Part shown: positions 23,831-33,363 of the stretch, one piece after another
Layout: every line of letters starts with the position of its first letter
Numbering within the stretch: position 1 is the stretch's first letter
Assembly (NCBI GenBank): GCA_030752605.1
Contig: JASMDX010000042.1
Span: 1 to 64,000, forward strand
DNA from: GCA-2731375 sp002731375
GTDB taxonomy: Bacteria > Pseudomonadota > Alphaproteobacteria > GCA-2731375
Reading direction: 5' to 3'
Length of the DNA: 64,000 nt
Notes under the pieces: model-generated
The model's input: only the letters and a program-made list of their open reading frames with translations
Database searches by the model: none
What the model was told of the DNA's origin: nothing
Translations under genes and position numbers: made by a program

Positions 23831-25438
23831 CTACGGCGCCGTAGCCGGCGCGCCGTCCTTGAACAGCTTGTAGACGATGGAATCCAGCAAAGCCATGAAC
23901 GAGGCATCGACGATATTGGGCGAGACCCCAACCGTGAACCAGCGCCGGCCCTGGCCGTCGGCGCTTTCAATCAGCACCCGCGTCACCGCACCCGTGCCGC
24001 CGTCCAGGATGCGAACCTTGAAATCCACCAGGTTCAAATCCGTTATGAAATCGGCATAACGGCCAATATCCTTGCGCAGGGCCATATCAAGCGCGTTGAC
24101 CGGGCCGTTGCCCTCGGCCACGGACATGATCTGGCGTCCGTCCACGGTGAGCTTAACCGTCGCCTCGGACACCGTGATCAACTCGCCCTTGGCATTGTGG
24201 CGCCGTTCGACCATGACGCGGAAGGCGTCAACATCGAAATACTCCGGCACCTCACCCAGGGAACGCCGGGCCATCAACTCGAAGCTGGCCTCGGCGCCAT
24301 CATAGGCATAGCCCTCGAACTCCCTTTGCTTCACATCCTGTAGCAGGCGGTCGACCTTCGGGTGCTTGGGATCAATCTCGATACCCACTTCGGCCATGCG
24401 GGCCAGAATGTTGGAGCGCCCGGCCTGGTTGGAGACCAGGACCTGGCGGGCATTACCCACCAGACCGGGGTTGATATGCTCGTAAGTTTCTGGGTTCTTC
24501 AGCACGGCGGAAACATGCAATCCCCCCTTGTGGGCAAAGGCCGAGGCGCCCACATAAGGCGCCTGGCGGGCCGGCGCCCGGTTCAGAAGCTCGTCTAGCA
24601 GATGCGAGGTCGCGGTCAGATGGCGCAGGCCATCATCGTCAATGCCGGTCTCAAAATTCTCGGCAAAGCCCGGTTTCAGCTTCAGCGTGGGGATCAGCGC
24701 CACCAGATCGGCGTTGCCGCAGCGTTCGCCCAGGCCGTTCAAGCTGCCCTGCACCTGACGCACACCAGCCTGCACCGCCGCCAGCGAACCGGCGATGGCG
24801 TTGCCCGTATCGTTGTGGCAGTGGATGCCCAGACGATCGCCGGGGATATGTTCAATCACCTCGCCCACGATGCGGGAGATTTCGTGCGGCAGCACACCGC
24901 CGTTGGTATCACACAGCACGATCCAGCGGGCGCCCGCGTCCAGGGCTGAATTCAAACAGGCCAGGGCGAATTCCGGATTGGCCTTGTAACCATCAAAGAA
25001 ATGCTCCGCATCGAACAGGGCTTCGCGGCCCTTGGCGATGCAATGCGCCACGGATTCAGCGATCATGGCAATGTTCTGGTCACGCTCAATGCCCAGGGCC
25101 ACGTCCACCTGATAGTCCCAGGTCTTGCCCACCAGACAGACCGCGCCCACGGGGGCGTTGACCACTTCCGTCAGCCCAGGGTCGTTGTCGGCGCTGCGGC
25201 CCGGCCGCTTGGTCATGCCGAAGGAGGTAAAAGTGGCGCGCTTCAACGCCGGCGGACTTTCGAAGAACTTGCTGTCGGTGGGGTTGGCTCCGGGCCAGCC
25301 GCCCTCCACATAGTCCACGCCCAGTCGGTCCAGGGCCTCGGCAATGGCGCGCTTGTCCTCGACCGAGAAATCAACGCCGGAAGTCTGCGCCCCATCGCGC
25401 AGGGTGGTATCAAATATATAAAGCCGTTCTTTTGACAC
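23831..25438 (-). CDS. cimA: (R)-citramalate synthase CimA
   Basis: Citramalate synthase condenses pyruvate and acetyl-CoA, opening a threonine-independent route to 2-oxobutyrate and isoleucine. The TIM-barrel domain starts with DTTLRDGAQTSGVDFSVEDK. The metal-binding GIHCHNDTGNAIA lies near 205-217, and GSLNGLGERCGNADL follows. The C-terminal LeuA-type allosteric domain (about 390-530) suggests feedback regulation by isoleucine. The 535-aa length and ASAFAHKGGLHVSAV block fit the long CimA type rather than LeuA or homocitrate synthase. The start is five bases after the cysS stop. Confidence 0.94.
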   Translation of the reverse strand: MSKERLYIFDTTLRDGAQTSGVDFSVEDKRAIAEALDRLGVDYVEGGWPGANPTDSKFFESPPALKRATFTSFGMTKRPGRSADNDPGLTEVVNAPVGAVCLVGKTWDYQVDVALGIERDQNIAMIAESVAHCIAKGREALFDAEHFFDGYKANPEFALACLNSALDAGARWIVLCDTNGGVLPHEISRIVGEVIEHIPGDRLGIHCHNDTGNAIAGSLAAVQAGVRQVQGSLNGLGERCGNADLVALIPTLKLKPGFAENFETGIDDDGLRHLTATSHLLDELLNRAPARQAPYVGASAFAHKGGLHVSAVLKNPETYEHINPGLVGNARQVLVSNQAGRSNILARMAEVGIEIDPKHPKVDRLLQDVKQREFEGYAYDGAEASFELMARRSLGEVPEYFDVDAFRVMVERRHNAKGELITVSEATVKLTVDGRQIMSVAEGNGPVNALDMALRKDIGRYADFITDLNLVDFKVRILDGGTGAVTRVLIESADGQGRRWFTVGVSPNIVDASFMALLDSIVYKLFKDGAPATAP

Positions 25439-25443
25439 TGTCC

Positions 25444-26805
25444 CTACTCCCCCTTTGCGCCCCGGCGCCAGGTTGTGCCGCCCGCGCCGTCTTCCAGGAT
25501 GATGCCCCGCGCCGCCAATTCGTCACGAATACGGTCAGAGGCAGCGAAATTCTTGTCCGCCCGCGCCTGGCGCCGCTGTTCGATCAGGCCATCAATGGCC
25601 TCAGCGGAAAGGTCATCGTCGCTCCCCTTACCCTGGAACCAAGCCTCCGGCGTGGCCTGCAATAGACCCAGCAATTCGCCGACCGCCTTCATGGACGCCG
25701 CCGCCACTTCGTTGCCGGCCATGGCCAGATCCGACAGCCGGTGCATCTCAGCAATGGCTTTCGGCGTGTTCAGATCATCGCACAGGGCCGCTTCCACAGC
25801 CTCGGGTAAATCCGCCGCCACCGCCTTACCCATGGCGCGGTACCACTTGTCCAAGGTACGCCGGGACTCGGCGATGGCCTCCTTGGTAAAATCAAGAGGC
25901 TGGCGGTAATGCGCCGACAGCAGGGTCAAACGGATCGCCTCGCCGGGAAATTCATCCAACAATTCGTGCACGGTAAGGAAATTGCCCAGTGATTTGGACA
26001 TCTTTTCGCCGCCAACTGTGACATGGCCATTGTGCATCCAGTAATTGGCTAAGGCCGCGCCGTCATGGGCGCAGGTGCTTTGCGCGATTTCGTTCTGATG
26101 GTGCGGAAACACCAGATCGATACCGCCGCCGTGAATATCAAAGGTCTCGCCCAGCAACGCCTCGGACATCACCGAGCATTCCAGATGCCAGCCCGGCCTT
26201 CCCTTGCCCCAGGGACTATCCCAGCCGGGTTGCTGGTCGTCGGAGGGCTTCCACAGGACAAAATCGGTGGCGTTACGCTTATACGGCGCGACCTCGACCC
26301 GGGCGCCGGCGATTAACTCTTTTTGGCTGCGCTTCGAGAAGACGCCATAGTCTTCCATCGACGTGGTGTCGAACAGCACATGGCCGTCGGCCTCGTAGGC
26401 ATGGCCGTTGGCGATCAGTGCCTCGGTCATGGCTATCATACCATCCACATAGTCCGTGGCGCGGGGTTCATGATCGGGAGGCAATGCGCCCAGGGCGGCC
26501 ATGTCGGTGTGGAAAGCGTCAGTGGTATCCGCCGTCAGCTCGGCGATGGTGATGCCCAGTTCATGGGCCCGGTCGATGATCTTGTCCTCGATATCCGTGA
26601 TATTGCGAACGTAAGTGACCGAAGCATGGAGGCGGCGCAACAGGCGCACGAAGCTATCGAACACCACCACCGGACGGGCATTGCCCACGTGCGCGAGATC
26701 ATAGACCGTGGGGCCGCAGACATAGAGGCGGACCTCGTCCGCGCGCATGGGCACGAAGGTTTCCTTGGCGCGGGTGGCGGTATTATGGATTTGAAGCTGG
26801 GGCAT
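25444..26805 (-). CDS. cysS: Cysteinyl-tRNA synthetase
   Basis: This class I synthetase charges tRNA-Cys. The HIGH-type motif is HVGNARP (39-45), and KMSKSLGNF is the second ATP-binding signature. The zinc site uses Cys30 in YVCGPTVYD together with the ECSVMS Cys and the HHQNE residues. The 453-aa length is normal. The ATG at 26805 is preferred over 26823 because GGGAG lies just upstream and the family N-terminus (LQIHNTATRAKE) begins here. It heads the cysS-cimA-trmJ run. Confidence 0.97.
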   Translation of the reverse strand: MPQLQIHNTATRAKETFVPMRADEVRLYVCGPTVYDLAHVGNARPVVVFDSFVRLLRRLHASVTYVRNITDIEDKIIDRAHELGITIAELTADTTDAFHTDMAALGALPPDHEPRATDYVDGMIAMTEALIANGHAYEADGHVLFDTTSMEDYGVFSKRSQKELIAGARVEVAPYKRNATDFVLWKPSDDQQPGWDSPWGKGRPGWHLECSVMSEALLGETFDIHGGGIDLVFPHHQNEIAQSTCAHDGAALANYWMHNGHVTVGGEKMSKSLGNFLTVHELLDEFPGEAIRLTLLSAHYRQPLDFTKEAIAESRRTLDKWYRAMGKAVAADLPEAVEAALCDDLNTPKAIAEMHRLSDLAMAGNEVAAASMKAVGELLGLLQATPEAWFQGKGSDDDLSAEAIDGLIEQRRQARADKNFAASDRIRDELAARGIILEDGAGGTTWRRGAKGE

Positions 26806-27164
26806 CGGGATAACTCCCGTCATAAATTACAGATGCTGAAATCAATATCGCGCCGAATAGTGCTTTTTCAGCGCCGCGCCCTTCAGATCAGGCGCTGTAG
26901 GGAGGCGTACGGACAGTACCCGGACGACCCCCGCCGGTACAACAGCCCGGCAAGGTGGTAATTCGAAGGTATTGGTCGTTACGCTGCATGGTCGCAAGCA
27001 TCCTTGTTGTGCCGCCCCACGAGCGACGGCGCCGTTATAGCGCCGGCAAACGGCAATTGTCCAGCCGGCATCGGAAAATTGCTGGTGCAAAATGCTGGCG
27101 AAGCCCGGCCGCTTACGGGATAATAGGGTAAAATATGGCAAGGCAATGAAGGTGGAGGAACCCA
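26806..27164. other. Intergenic region between divergent cysS and thiolase genes
   Basis: These 359 bases must hold the promoters of both flanking genes. A ribosome-binding site (GGTGGAGG) sits just before the thiolase ATG. A long minus-strand frame across the region has no recognisable domain and an Arg/Ala-rich composition of the kind seen by chance in GC-rich DNA. I see no RNA gene or remnant. Confidence 0.6.
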
Positions 27165-28316
27165 ATGGCAGGTATCACAGACAAATGCTCGGTCACCGGA
27201 ATTGGTGAGACCGAATATTCTAGAAATTCAGGCCGCTCGGTAGCCGCCCTGCAGATGGAGGCGTCGCTGAAAGCCATCGCGGACGCGGGCCTGCAACCGA
27301 GCGATATTGACGGCGTGATCCCATATTTCAACATGGAGGTGGTGGCCGAAGAATTCATCACCAACCTGGGCATTGAGGATCTGCGCTATTCTGCCATCAC
27401 GCCACTGGGCGGAGCCAGCGCCGTATCGGCGATACAGGCCGCGGTCTCGGCCATCGTCGCCGGGGTGGCCAATCATGTGTTGCTGCCCATCGGGCGCAAT
27501 GGTTCCTCGGGCGAACGCATCGGCGGGCGGGTCCAGGCCATGCCGCAGTTTCGGGTGCTTGGCGAATTCGAAATGCCGTCAGGCAATATCGCACCGCCGC
27601 AGCTTTACGCGCACATGGCGCGCCGTCATATGGAGATGTACGGCTCCACGTCGAGGCAACTGGCGGAAATTGCCGTGGCCGAGCGGGCCAACGCCATTTT
27701 GAATGACAATGCGGTCATGCAAAAACCCATGACCATTGAGGATCATCAAAACTCCCGCATGATTTCCGACCCCTTGCGGCTATTTGATTGCTGCCTGGAA
27801 AGCGATGGCGCGGCGGCCGTCATTATCTCCAACTCGGAACGAGCGAAGGATCTCAAGAAGAAACCCATCTACATCATGGGCGTGGCGGAGGGTCATCCTG
27901 ATAGTCCTTCCAACATCACGCAACGCCCCGACCTGACCACCCTGGGTACAGCCAAGGCAGCGCCGCGGGCGTTTGGTATGGCCGGTATCGATCGCAAGGA
28001 CATCGATGTCGCTGAGATTTACGACTGCTTCACCTACATCGTGATGTGCCAGTTGGAAGATCTGGGTTTCTGCAAGAAGGGCGAAGGTGGGGATTTCATC
28101 TCCAACGGCCGCATCGCCCTGGACGGGGAACTGCCCATCAACACCCACGGCGGTCTGCTCTCGCAAAGCCACATCGTCGGCATGAACCATGTCTGCGAAC
28201 TGGTCAAACAGCTGCGCGGCGAAGGCGGCAAGGCCCAGGTGGCCAATGCCGAAATCGGACTGGTTACGGGCTTTGGTGATCTTGGTGACGGCTCCGTAGC
28301 CATCATGCGCAACTAG
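27165..28316 (+). CDS. Thiolase-like (SCP2/lipid-transfer type) protein without nucleophilic Cys
   Basis: This 383-aa protein has the thiolase fold of the SCP2/lipid-transfer-protein group. At the site where true thiolases carry their acylated Cys, the sequence reads LGGASAVSAIQAA (about 81-93), so the nucleophile is replaced by Ala. His328 in NTHGGLLSQSH and the IYDCFT motif (285-290) are kept. Related proteins lacking the Cys pair with DUF35 proteins and act as retro-aldolases in steroid side-chain breakdown, or as acyl-CoA condensing partners. The DUF35 gene follows by 22 bases, supporting a complex. Confidence 0.88.
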   Translation: MAGITDKCSVTGIGETEYSRNSGRSVAALQMEASLKAIADAGLQPSDIDGVIPYFNMEVVAEEFITNLGIEDLRYSAITPLGGASAVSAIQAAVSAIVAGVANHVLLPIGRNGSSGERIGGRVQAMPQFRVLGEFEMPSGNIAPPQLYAHMARRHMEMYGSTSRQLAEIAVAERANAILNDNAVMQKPMTIEDHQNSRMISDPLRLFDCCLESDGAAAVIISNSERAKDLKKKPIYIMGVAEGHPDSPSNITQRPDLTTLGTAKAAPRAFGMAGIDRKDIDVAEIYDCFTYIVMCQLEDLGFCKKGEGGDFISNGRIALDGELPINTHGGLLSQSHIVGMNHVCELVKQLRGEGGKAQVANAEIGLVTGFGDLGDGSVAIMRN

Positions 28317-28338
28317 ATTAGCAAGAGTGCAGCGAACC

Positions 28339-28752
28339 ATGAATAATCCTGAATACGACAAACCCATGCCGCCCCTGAACCGGGACTCGAAACCGTTCTG
28401 GGACAGCATGAAAGAACATAACATGCGCCTGCAGCGTTGCGCGGAATGCGGCAAGATCCGCCACTATCCGCGCCCCGTCTGCGACAACTGCCTGTCCATG
28501 GAATACGATTGGGTGCGTGCGACGGGCAAGGGCAAAGTGCATAGCTGGACCATTTCCCATCACGCCTTCCTGCCCGGCTTCATAGCTGATCTGCCCATGA
28601 CCCTGGTCACCGTTGATCTGGATGAGGGCGTGCGAATTTGCGCCCAGATGCGCGATTGCGAGCCGGAAAGGTTAAGCGTCAATTTGCCGGTCGAGCTTGG
28701 TTACGAGGACGCCACCTCGGATCTGACGTTGCCTGTGTTCCGGCCAGCCTAG
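28339..28752 (+). CDS. Zn-ribbon/OB-fold acyl-CoA-binding protein (DUF35)
   Basis: At 137 aa this is the typical partner of SCP2-type thiolases. The zinc ribbon is Cys34-x2-Cys37 ... Cys48-x2-Cys51 (RCAECGKIRHYPRPVCDNC). An OB-fold domain follows (GKGKVHSWTISHHAFLPGF...VTVDLDEGVRICAQM). Family members bind the CoA moiety and complete the active site of the thiolase-like subunit. The ATG at 28339 is preferred; a GTG at 28327 would add four residues. It is flanked by the thiolase and an SDR on the same strand. Confidence 0.92.
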   Translation: MNNPEYDKPMPPLNRDSKPFWDSMKEHNMRLQRCAECGKIRHYPRPVCDNCLSMEYDWVRATGKGKVHSWTISHHAFLPGFIADLPMTLVTVDLDEGVRICAQMRDCEPERLSVNLPVELGYEDATSDLTLPVFRPA

Positions 28753-28758
28753 GCCGGT

Positions 28759-29538
28759 ATGATGGGACAATCCAAAAAGGTCGCGTTGGTGACCGGCGCC
28801 GCGCGTGGCATCGGGCGTGCCACGGTGGAACGCTTTCTCGAGGACAATTGGCGCGTGGCGCTACTGGATATCGACGGCAAAACCCTGTCCTTAACCGAAA
28901 CCGCCCTGGGCAATACCGGCAAAATTATGACGGTCACCTGTGATGTGGCGGAGCCGGGGCAGGTACAGGACGGCATTGATCAAATCGTGGCGCGCTTTGG
29001 CCGCATCGACGCCCTGGTCAATAACGCGGGCACCGCCGTCTTCAAACCTCTGCTGGATACGGAGTTCGAGGAATGGCGCCGGGTGCTGGACGTTAATCTG
29101 AGCGGGCCATTCATATGTTCCCAGGCCTGCGCCCCGGTGATGATGCAGAACGGCGGCGGCAGTATCGTCAACATCACCTCAATCTCTGGCTTGCGCGCCT
29201 CCACCCTGCGGGTCGCCTATGGCACCTCGAAAGCCGGATTGATGCATCTGACCAAACAGCAGGCGGCGGAATTGGGCGAAGTCGGCATTCGGGTCAATGG
29301 CGTCTCGCCCGGCCCGGTCGATACGGCCATGGCCAAAGCCGTGCATAGCAAGGAGATCCGGGCCGACTATCATGACGCCATCCCGCTGAACCGCTATGGC
29401 CTGGAACGCGAAATCGCCGATGCGGTTTGTTTTCTGTGCAGCGAGCGGGCCAGTTACATCACCGGCCAGATCCTGGCCGTCGACGGCGGCTTCGACGCCG
29501 TCGGCATCGGCCTGCCAACCTTGCGTAACGAGCCATAG
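28759..29538 (+). CDS. SDR-family oxidoreductase (FabG-like)
   Basis: A classical short-chain dehydrogenase of 259 aa. The cofactor motif is TGAARGIG (13-20), NNAG follows near 88, and the catalytic Ser/Tyr/Lys triad lies in SISGLRASTLRVAYGTSKAG. An Asp after the second strand (LLDIDG) favours NAD+. It starts six bases after the DUF35 gene, so it is likely the third gene of the thiolase operon and would oxidise or reduce a hydroxy/oxoacyl-CoA handled by that complex. The exact substrate is unknown. Confidence 0.9.
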   Translation: MMGQSKKVALVTGAARGIGRATVERFLEDNWRVALLDIDGKTLSLTETALGNTGKIMTVTCDVAEPGQVQDGIDQIVARFGRIDALVNNAGTAVFKPLLDTEFEEWRRVLDVNLSGPFICSQACAPVMMQNGGGSIVNITSISGLRASTLRVAYGTSKAGLMHLTKQQAAELGEVGIRVNGVSPGPVDTAMAKAVHSKEIRADYHDAIPLNRYGLEREIADAVCFLCSERASYITGQILAVDGGFDAVGIGLPTLRNEP

Positions 29539-29649
29539 GCTGCATGGAACTTAGTTTAAATTTTGGGTGCCTCCATATTCTGTGTATATTCATGGATATG
29601 GGACAACATGCGTGTTTAACACGATTGGATTTATTGAGGGAGATTTACG

Positions 29650-30042
29650 ATGACCGTTGAACTCACAATGCTGTTCTGGGCTGTTGTTCTGACTTTTGCC
29701 CAATTGCTGGTGGCCGTGCTCTTGGCCATAGGGCAGTTGGGCCTGACCGAGCTTACCGGCAACCGGGAGGGCTTGGCGCCACCTTCGGAAATGGCGGGGC
29801 GGGCCAAACGGGCCCATGCCAATATGCTGGAAAGCCTTGTCCTTTTCGCGATCCTGATCTTGGTGGTTCAGGTCGCCGGCCTGAATAACGAGATGACGGC
29901 CCTGGGCGCGCAAATATTCGTTTTCGCCCGTTTGGTCTACGCCGTGGTTTACATCGTCGGCGTTCCCTGGCTGCGTACGGTGATCTGGGCTATTTCCGTG
30001 GTTGGCATGGTGATAATCGCCTTGCCTATTCTAGCCGCTTGA
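29650..30042 (+). CDS. MAPEG-family membrane protein
   Basis: This 130-aa inner-membrane protein has four hydrophobic helices and the MAPEG pattern: an N-terminal helix, a polar loop with GNREGLAPPSEMAGRAKRAHANMLESLVLFA (Arg-Ala-xx-Asn-xx-Glu), and then three helices. MAPEG proteins include glutathione-dependent transferases, but bacterial members of this length are mostly uncharacterised. It has its own ribosome-binding site (GAGGGAG) and a 111-base upstream gap, so it may be a separate unit from the SDR. Confidence 0.9.
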   Translation: MTVELTMLFWAVVLTFAQLLVAVLLAIGQLGLTELTGNREGLAPPSEMAGRAKRAHANMLESLVLFAILILVVQVAGLNNEMTALGAQIFVFARLVYAVVYIVGVPWLRTVIWAISVVGMVIIALPILAA

Positions 30043-30222
30043 GGACTGGCCAAAAAACCATCGCCATTACTTGATGCGTTTCATTCGCGTGTTCTGTTTG
30101 GCCGAGCGCTAAACGGCGTGCTATCATGACTTATCCCGCGTCAAGTGGGCGCATCAGGGCTCGAGTATCAGTTTGATAACTAACCCTTTTGCGCGCCAGG
30201 CAACTTCACCAAAGTCTGATTG

Positions 30223-30354
30223 ATGAGGGCCTCGGAGATACCTACAGGCGACGATGATCTGCTACGCGAAGTGCAGCGGTTGCGCCGCTCGGAAGAGCGA
30301 TCCGCCGGGATATTTCAACATAGTGCCATATGCCTGACGATCACGGCCATATAG
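30223..30354 (+). pseudogene. PAS-sensor N-terminal fragment
   Basis: A 43-codon frame reads DDDLLREVQRLRRSEERSAG and then IFQHSAICLTITAI before a stop. This is the usual coiled helix and first strand of a PAS domain in GGDEF or histidine-kinase sensors (compare LRRSEERFxxIF). Everything after the first PAS strand is missing. The rest of the 475-base gap between MAPEG and the hydroxylase genes (30043-30517) shows no other gene; it should contain the promoter of the latter. Confidence 0.6.
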
Positions 30355-30517
30355 ACCGCGCCTTAAGCCGGCATGAAGATTATGGAGAACATGTCTCGAT
30401 GATCCATCAACCGCCCGCAAGCTTTGATTGGGCGCTACCGTAATATTGCTTGGGTACCAAACAATAAGTATCTATAACGCTGCAGATCAACCGGCCTATC
30501 AATGCAGGAGAGCCGCC

Positions 30518-31033
30518 GTGACCAAACAAATCGCGAAAACCGTCCTGTCCCTGAACCTCAACGGCAGCGTCCGTGACGATGTCATTCCTGACAATTTGCT
30601 GTTGGTCGATTATCTGCGCGAACAGGCGGGCCTGACCGGCACCAAGATCGGCTGCGATGGCGGTGAATGCGGTGCCTGTACGGTTCTGATCGACGGTCGA
30701 CCGCGCCATGCCTGTCTAACCCTGGCGGCAACCTGCCAGGATAGCCAAATCGAAACCATTGACGGCCTCTCTCGCGATAGCCGGCTAACGGCGCTGCAAA
30801 AGGGCTTCAACGAAAAGCTGGGTACTCAGTGCGGCTTTTGCACGCCGGGCATGATCATGGCGTCGGAGGCCCTGTTGCGGCGCACCCCCAATGCCAGCGA
30901 GGCCGAAATCCGCGATGCCCTGGCGGCCAACATCTGCCGCTGCACGGGCTATGTGAAGATTATAGAGGCGGTACAATTCGCGGCCCAGGAAATTGCGTCA
31001 GCGAAACTTGCGACGGGGAAACTTACATCATGA
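30518..31033 (+). CDS. hcrC: Molybdenum hydroxylase 2Fe-2S subunit (4-hydroxybenzoyl-CoA reductase gamma-like)
   Basis: This 171-aa subunit carries two [2Fe-2S] clusters. The plant-type set is Cys46, Cys51, Cys54 and Cys66 (GCDGGECGACTVLIDG). The second set is Cys105, Cys108, Cys140 and Cys142 (TQCGFCTPGM, NICRCTGY). It passes electrons between the molybdopterin subunit and the FAD subunit. GTG at 30518 is chosen because CAGGAG lies seven bases before it. The stop overlaps the start of the large subunit (ATGA). The symbol rests on the FAD subunit's special loop. Confidence 0.88.
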   Translation: MTKQIAKTVLSLNLNGSVRDDVIPDNLLLVDYLREQAGLTGTKIGCDGGECGACTVLIDGRPRHACLTLAATCQDSQIETIDGLSRDSRLTALQKGFNEKLGTQCGFCTPGMIMASEALLRRTPNASEAEIRDALAANICRCTGYVKIIEAVQFAAQEIASAKLATGKLTS

Positions 31034-33363
31034 ACGAGATCAGCCCCGTACAAACCGTTGGCGTCCCCCAACCCCTGGTCGACGGGCCAGAAAAGACCAC
31101 CGGCAAGGCCATGTTCGCGGCGGATTTCCAGACGGCGGAAACCCTGGTAGGCCGCATCCTGCGCAGCCCGGTTGCCCACGCCAACATCACCGCCATGGAT
31201 ATATCCAAGGCATCGGCCCTGCCCGGCGTCCACGCCGTGGTGACCGAGGCCGATTGCAGCGATACCTATGGCGTGCTGCCCATCGCCATGAACGAATGGG
31301 CCCTGGCCCGTGGCCGGGTCCGCTACCGCGGCGAACCGGTCGCCGCTGTCGCCGCCATTGATGTTGCTACAGCGCAGCGCGCCCTTGATCTGATCGTGGT
31401 CACCTACGAGAAATTGCCAGCTTACTTTACGGCTGAAGCAGCCAGGACCGAAGGCGCCATTCTTTTGCACGACGACAAGCCCGGCAATATCGAGCGTGAA
31501 GCCGAGTTCGATCTAGGCGATGTGGATAAGGAAATGGCGGATGCTGATCTGGTGCGCGAGATCGATGTGCATTGCGCCGAGGTTTGCCAGGTACAGATGG
31601 AGCCGCATGCGGCCTTTGCTGAGTACGACGGCGCCCGCGAACGCCTGACCATCCGCCCGTCCACGCAAGTGCCGTTCTATGTGCATAAGATGCTGGCCCG
31701 TACCATGGGCATGGCAGAAGGTCATATCCGCGTCATCAAGCCCCACATTGGCGGCGGCTTCGGCTCCCGCACGGAAACCTTGCAAAGCGATCTGATCGCC
31801 GGCCTTTTGGCGCGCAAGGCCAGGGCCACGGTGAAGGTCGTGTTAAGCCGGGAAGAGACCTTCATCACCCATCGCGGCCGCCCCGAGAGCCAGATCAAGA
31901 TGAAGGTCGGCATGAAGGCAGACGGCACCATCACCGCCGTGGATTTCACTGTGCAACAGCGCGGCGGCGCCTACAGTGGCTATGGCATCGTAACCATCCT
32001 GTACTCCGGCTCCATGATCTACGGCCTCTACGACATCGTAGCGGCGCGCTTTCAGGGCGTCCGGGTATTGACCAACACGCCGCCCTGCGGTGCCTTTCGC
32101 GGCCATGGCACGGTCAAGACGCGTTTTGCCTTTGAGAGCCTGATCGATGACATGGCTAGGGAGCTTGGCCTGGACCCCTTCGCGGTGCGCCGGGCCAATC
32201 TTCTGGTGGCCCCAACCATGACCGAGAACGATCTGTTGGTGAACAGTTATGGCCTGGATCAATGTCTGGACTGGGTCGAGAAAGCTTCAGATTGGCGGGC
32301 CCGCAAGGGGAATATGCCCGCCAACAAAGGCTTGGGCATGGCCTGTTCCCACTATATATCCGGTGCCTCGAAACCAAAACATTGGACCGGCGAGCCCCAT
32401 GCCACGATCCATTTGCGAGTCGATTGGGATGCCTCTATCACGCTATTGACCGGCGCGGCGGAGATCGGCCAGGGATCCTCCACAGTGATGGCGCAATGCG
32501 TCGCCGAAACACTAGGCGTCGACATTGGCCGTATCAACGTCGTCTCCTCCGACAGCGCCCTGACGCCTAAGGACAATGGCTCCTATTCTTCCCGCGTCAC
32601 CTTCATGGTCGGCAATGCCTCCATTGATGCGGCGCAAAACCTCAAGGCCCGTTTGATTGAGGCCGCCGCCCGCAAACTGGAGATTACGGTCGAGGACGTG
32701 GAATGCCTGGGTGAAGTTTATCGCGGCGGCCAGCAGGACCAGGGTCTGACCTTCGAGGAAGTCGTCATGGAAGCCCTGGCGGGCGAAGGCACCATCACCG
32801 TCAAGGGAAATTTTGACACGATCCCTGAATCCTGGGGGGGGCGAAAATACCGGGGCGCGGCGATCGGCGGCACCATGGCGTTCAGCTATGCCGCACAAGT
32901 GGTTGAGGTCACGGTGGATCCTCATACGGCGGAGATCACCGTCGACAAGGTCTGGGTCGCCCACGATTGCGGCAAGGCCCTGAACCCGCTGGCGGTCGAG
33001 GGCCAGGTACAAGGCTCGGTATGGATGGGCATGGGACAGGCGATGTCCGAGGAAACCGCCTTTCACGAAGGCCTGCCGCTGGCTGCCAATATGCTGGACT
33101 ATCGGGTGCCGACGATCATTGAAAGCCCACCCATCGAGGTTGGCATTATCGAAGCCGCCGACCCCAATGGTCCGTTCGGAGCAAAGGAAGCAGGCGAAGG
33201 TTCCCTCAGCGGATTTCTGCCCGCCTTGACCAACGCCGTGGCCGATGCCATGGGCGTCCGCGCCGCCGACTTACCCCTGAGTCCGGACCGCTTGCTTGAA
33301 CTGCTGGAGCAAAAGGCCCGTGATAACCGGGCGGCAGCGACTAGCGATGGAGGGGCCGCCTGA
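31030..33363 (+). CDS. hcrA: Molybdopterin-binding large subunit (4-hydroxybenzoyl-CoA reductase alpha-like)
   Basis: At 777 aa this matches the large subunit of the xanthine oxidase family. Visible landmarks are RYRGEPVAAVAA, the molybdopterin loop HIGGGFGSRTE (about 240-250), the GAFRGHGTVKTRFAFE segment, GSSTVMAQCVAETLG, and FGAKEAGEGSLSG near the C-terminus, which holds the catalytic Glu region. Members include xanthine dehydrogenase, CO dehydrogenase, quinoline oxidoreductases and 4-hydroxybenzoyl-CoA reductase. The three-gene split and the partner FAD subunit favour the last. It overlaps the small-subunit stop by four bases and the FAD subunit by one. Confidence 0.9.
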   Translation: MNEISPVQTVGVPQPLVDGPEKTTGKAMFAADFQTAETLVGRILRSPVAHANITAMDISKASALPGVHAVVTEADCSDTYGVLPIAMNEWALARGRVRYRGEPVAAVAAIDVATAQRALDLIVVTYEKLPAYFTAEAARTEGAILLHDDKPGNIEREAEFDLGDVDKEMADADLVREIDVHCAEVCQVQMEPHAAFAEYDGARERLTIRPSTQVPFYVHKMLARTMGMAEGHIRVIKPHIGGGFGSRTETLQSDLIAGLLARKARATVKVVLSREETFITHRGRPESQIKMKVGMKADGTITAVDFTVQQRGGAYSGYGIVTILYSGSMIYGLYDIVAARFQGVRVLTNTPPCGAFRGHGTVKTRFAFESLIDDMARELGLDPFAVRRANLLVAPTMTENDLLVNSYGLDQCLDWVEKASDWRARKGNMPANKGLGMACSHYISGASKPKHWTGEPHATIHLRVDWDASITLLTGAAEIGQGSSTVMAQCVAETLGVDIGRINVVSSDSALTPKDNGSYSSRVTFMVGNASIDAAQNLKARLIEAAARKLEITVEDVECLGEVYRGGQQDQGLTFEEVVMEALAGEGTITVKGNFDTIPESWGGRKYRGAAIGGTMAFSYAAQVVEVTVDPHTAEITVDKVWVAHDCGKALNPLAVEGQVQGSVWMGMGQAMSEETAFHEGLPLAANMLDYRVPTIIESPPIEVGIIEAADPNGPFGAKEAGEGSLSGFLPALTNAVADAMGVRAADLPLSPDRLLELLEQKARDNRAAATSDGGAA

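Noticed and set aside
26842..27165. Minus-strand frame of 107 codons upstream of cysS
   Set aside because: No domain, no convincing ribosome-binding site, and it overlaps the thiolase start region; treated as chance.
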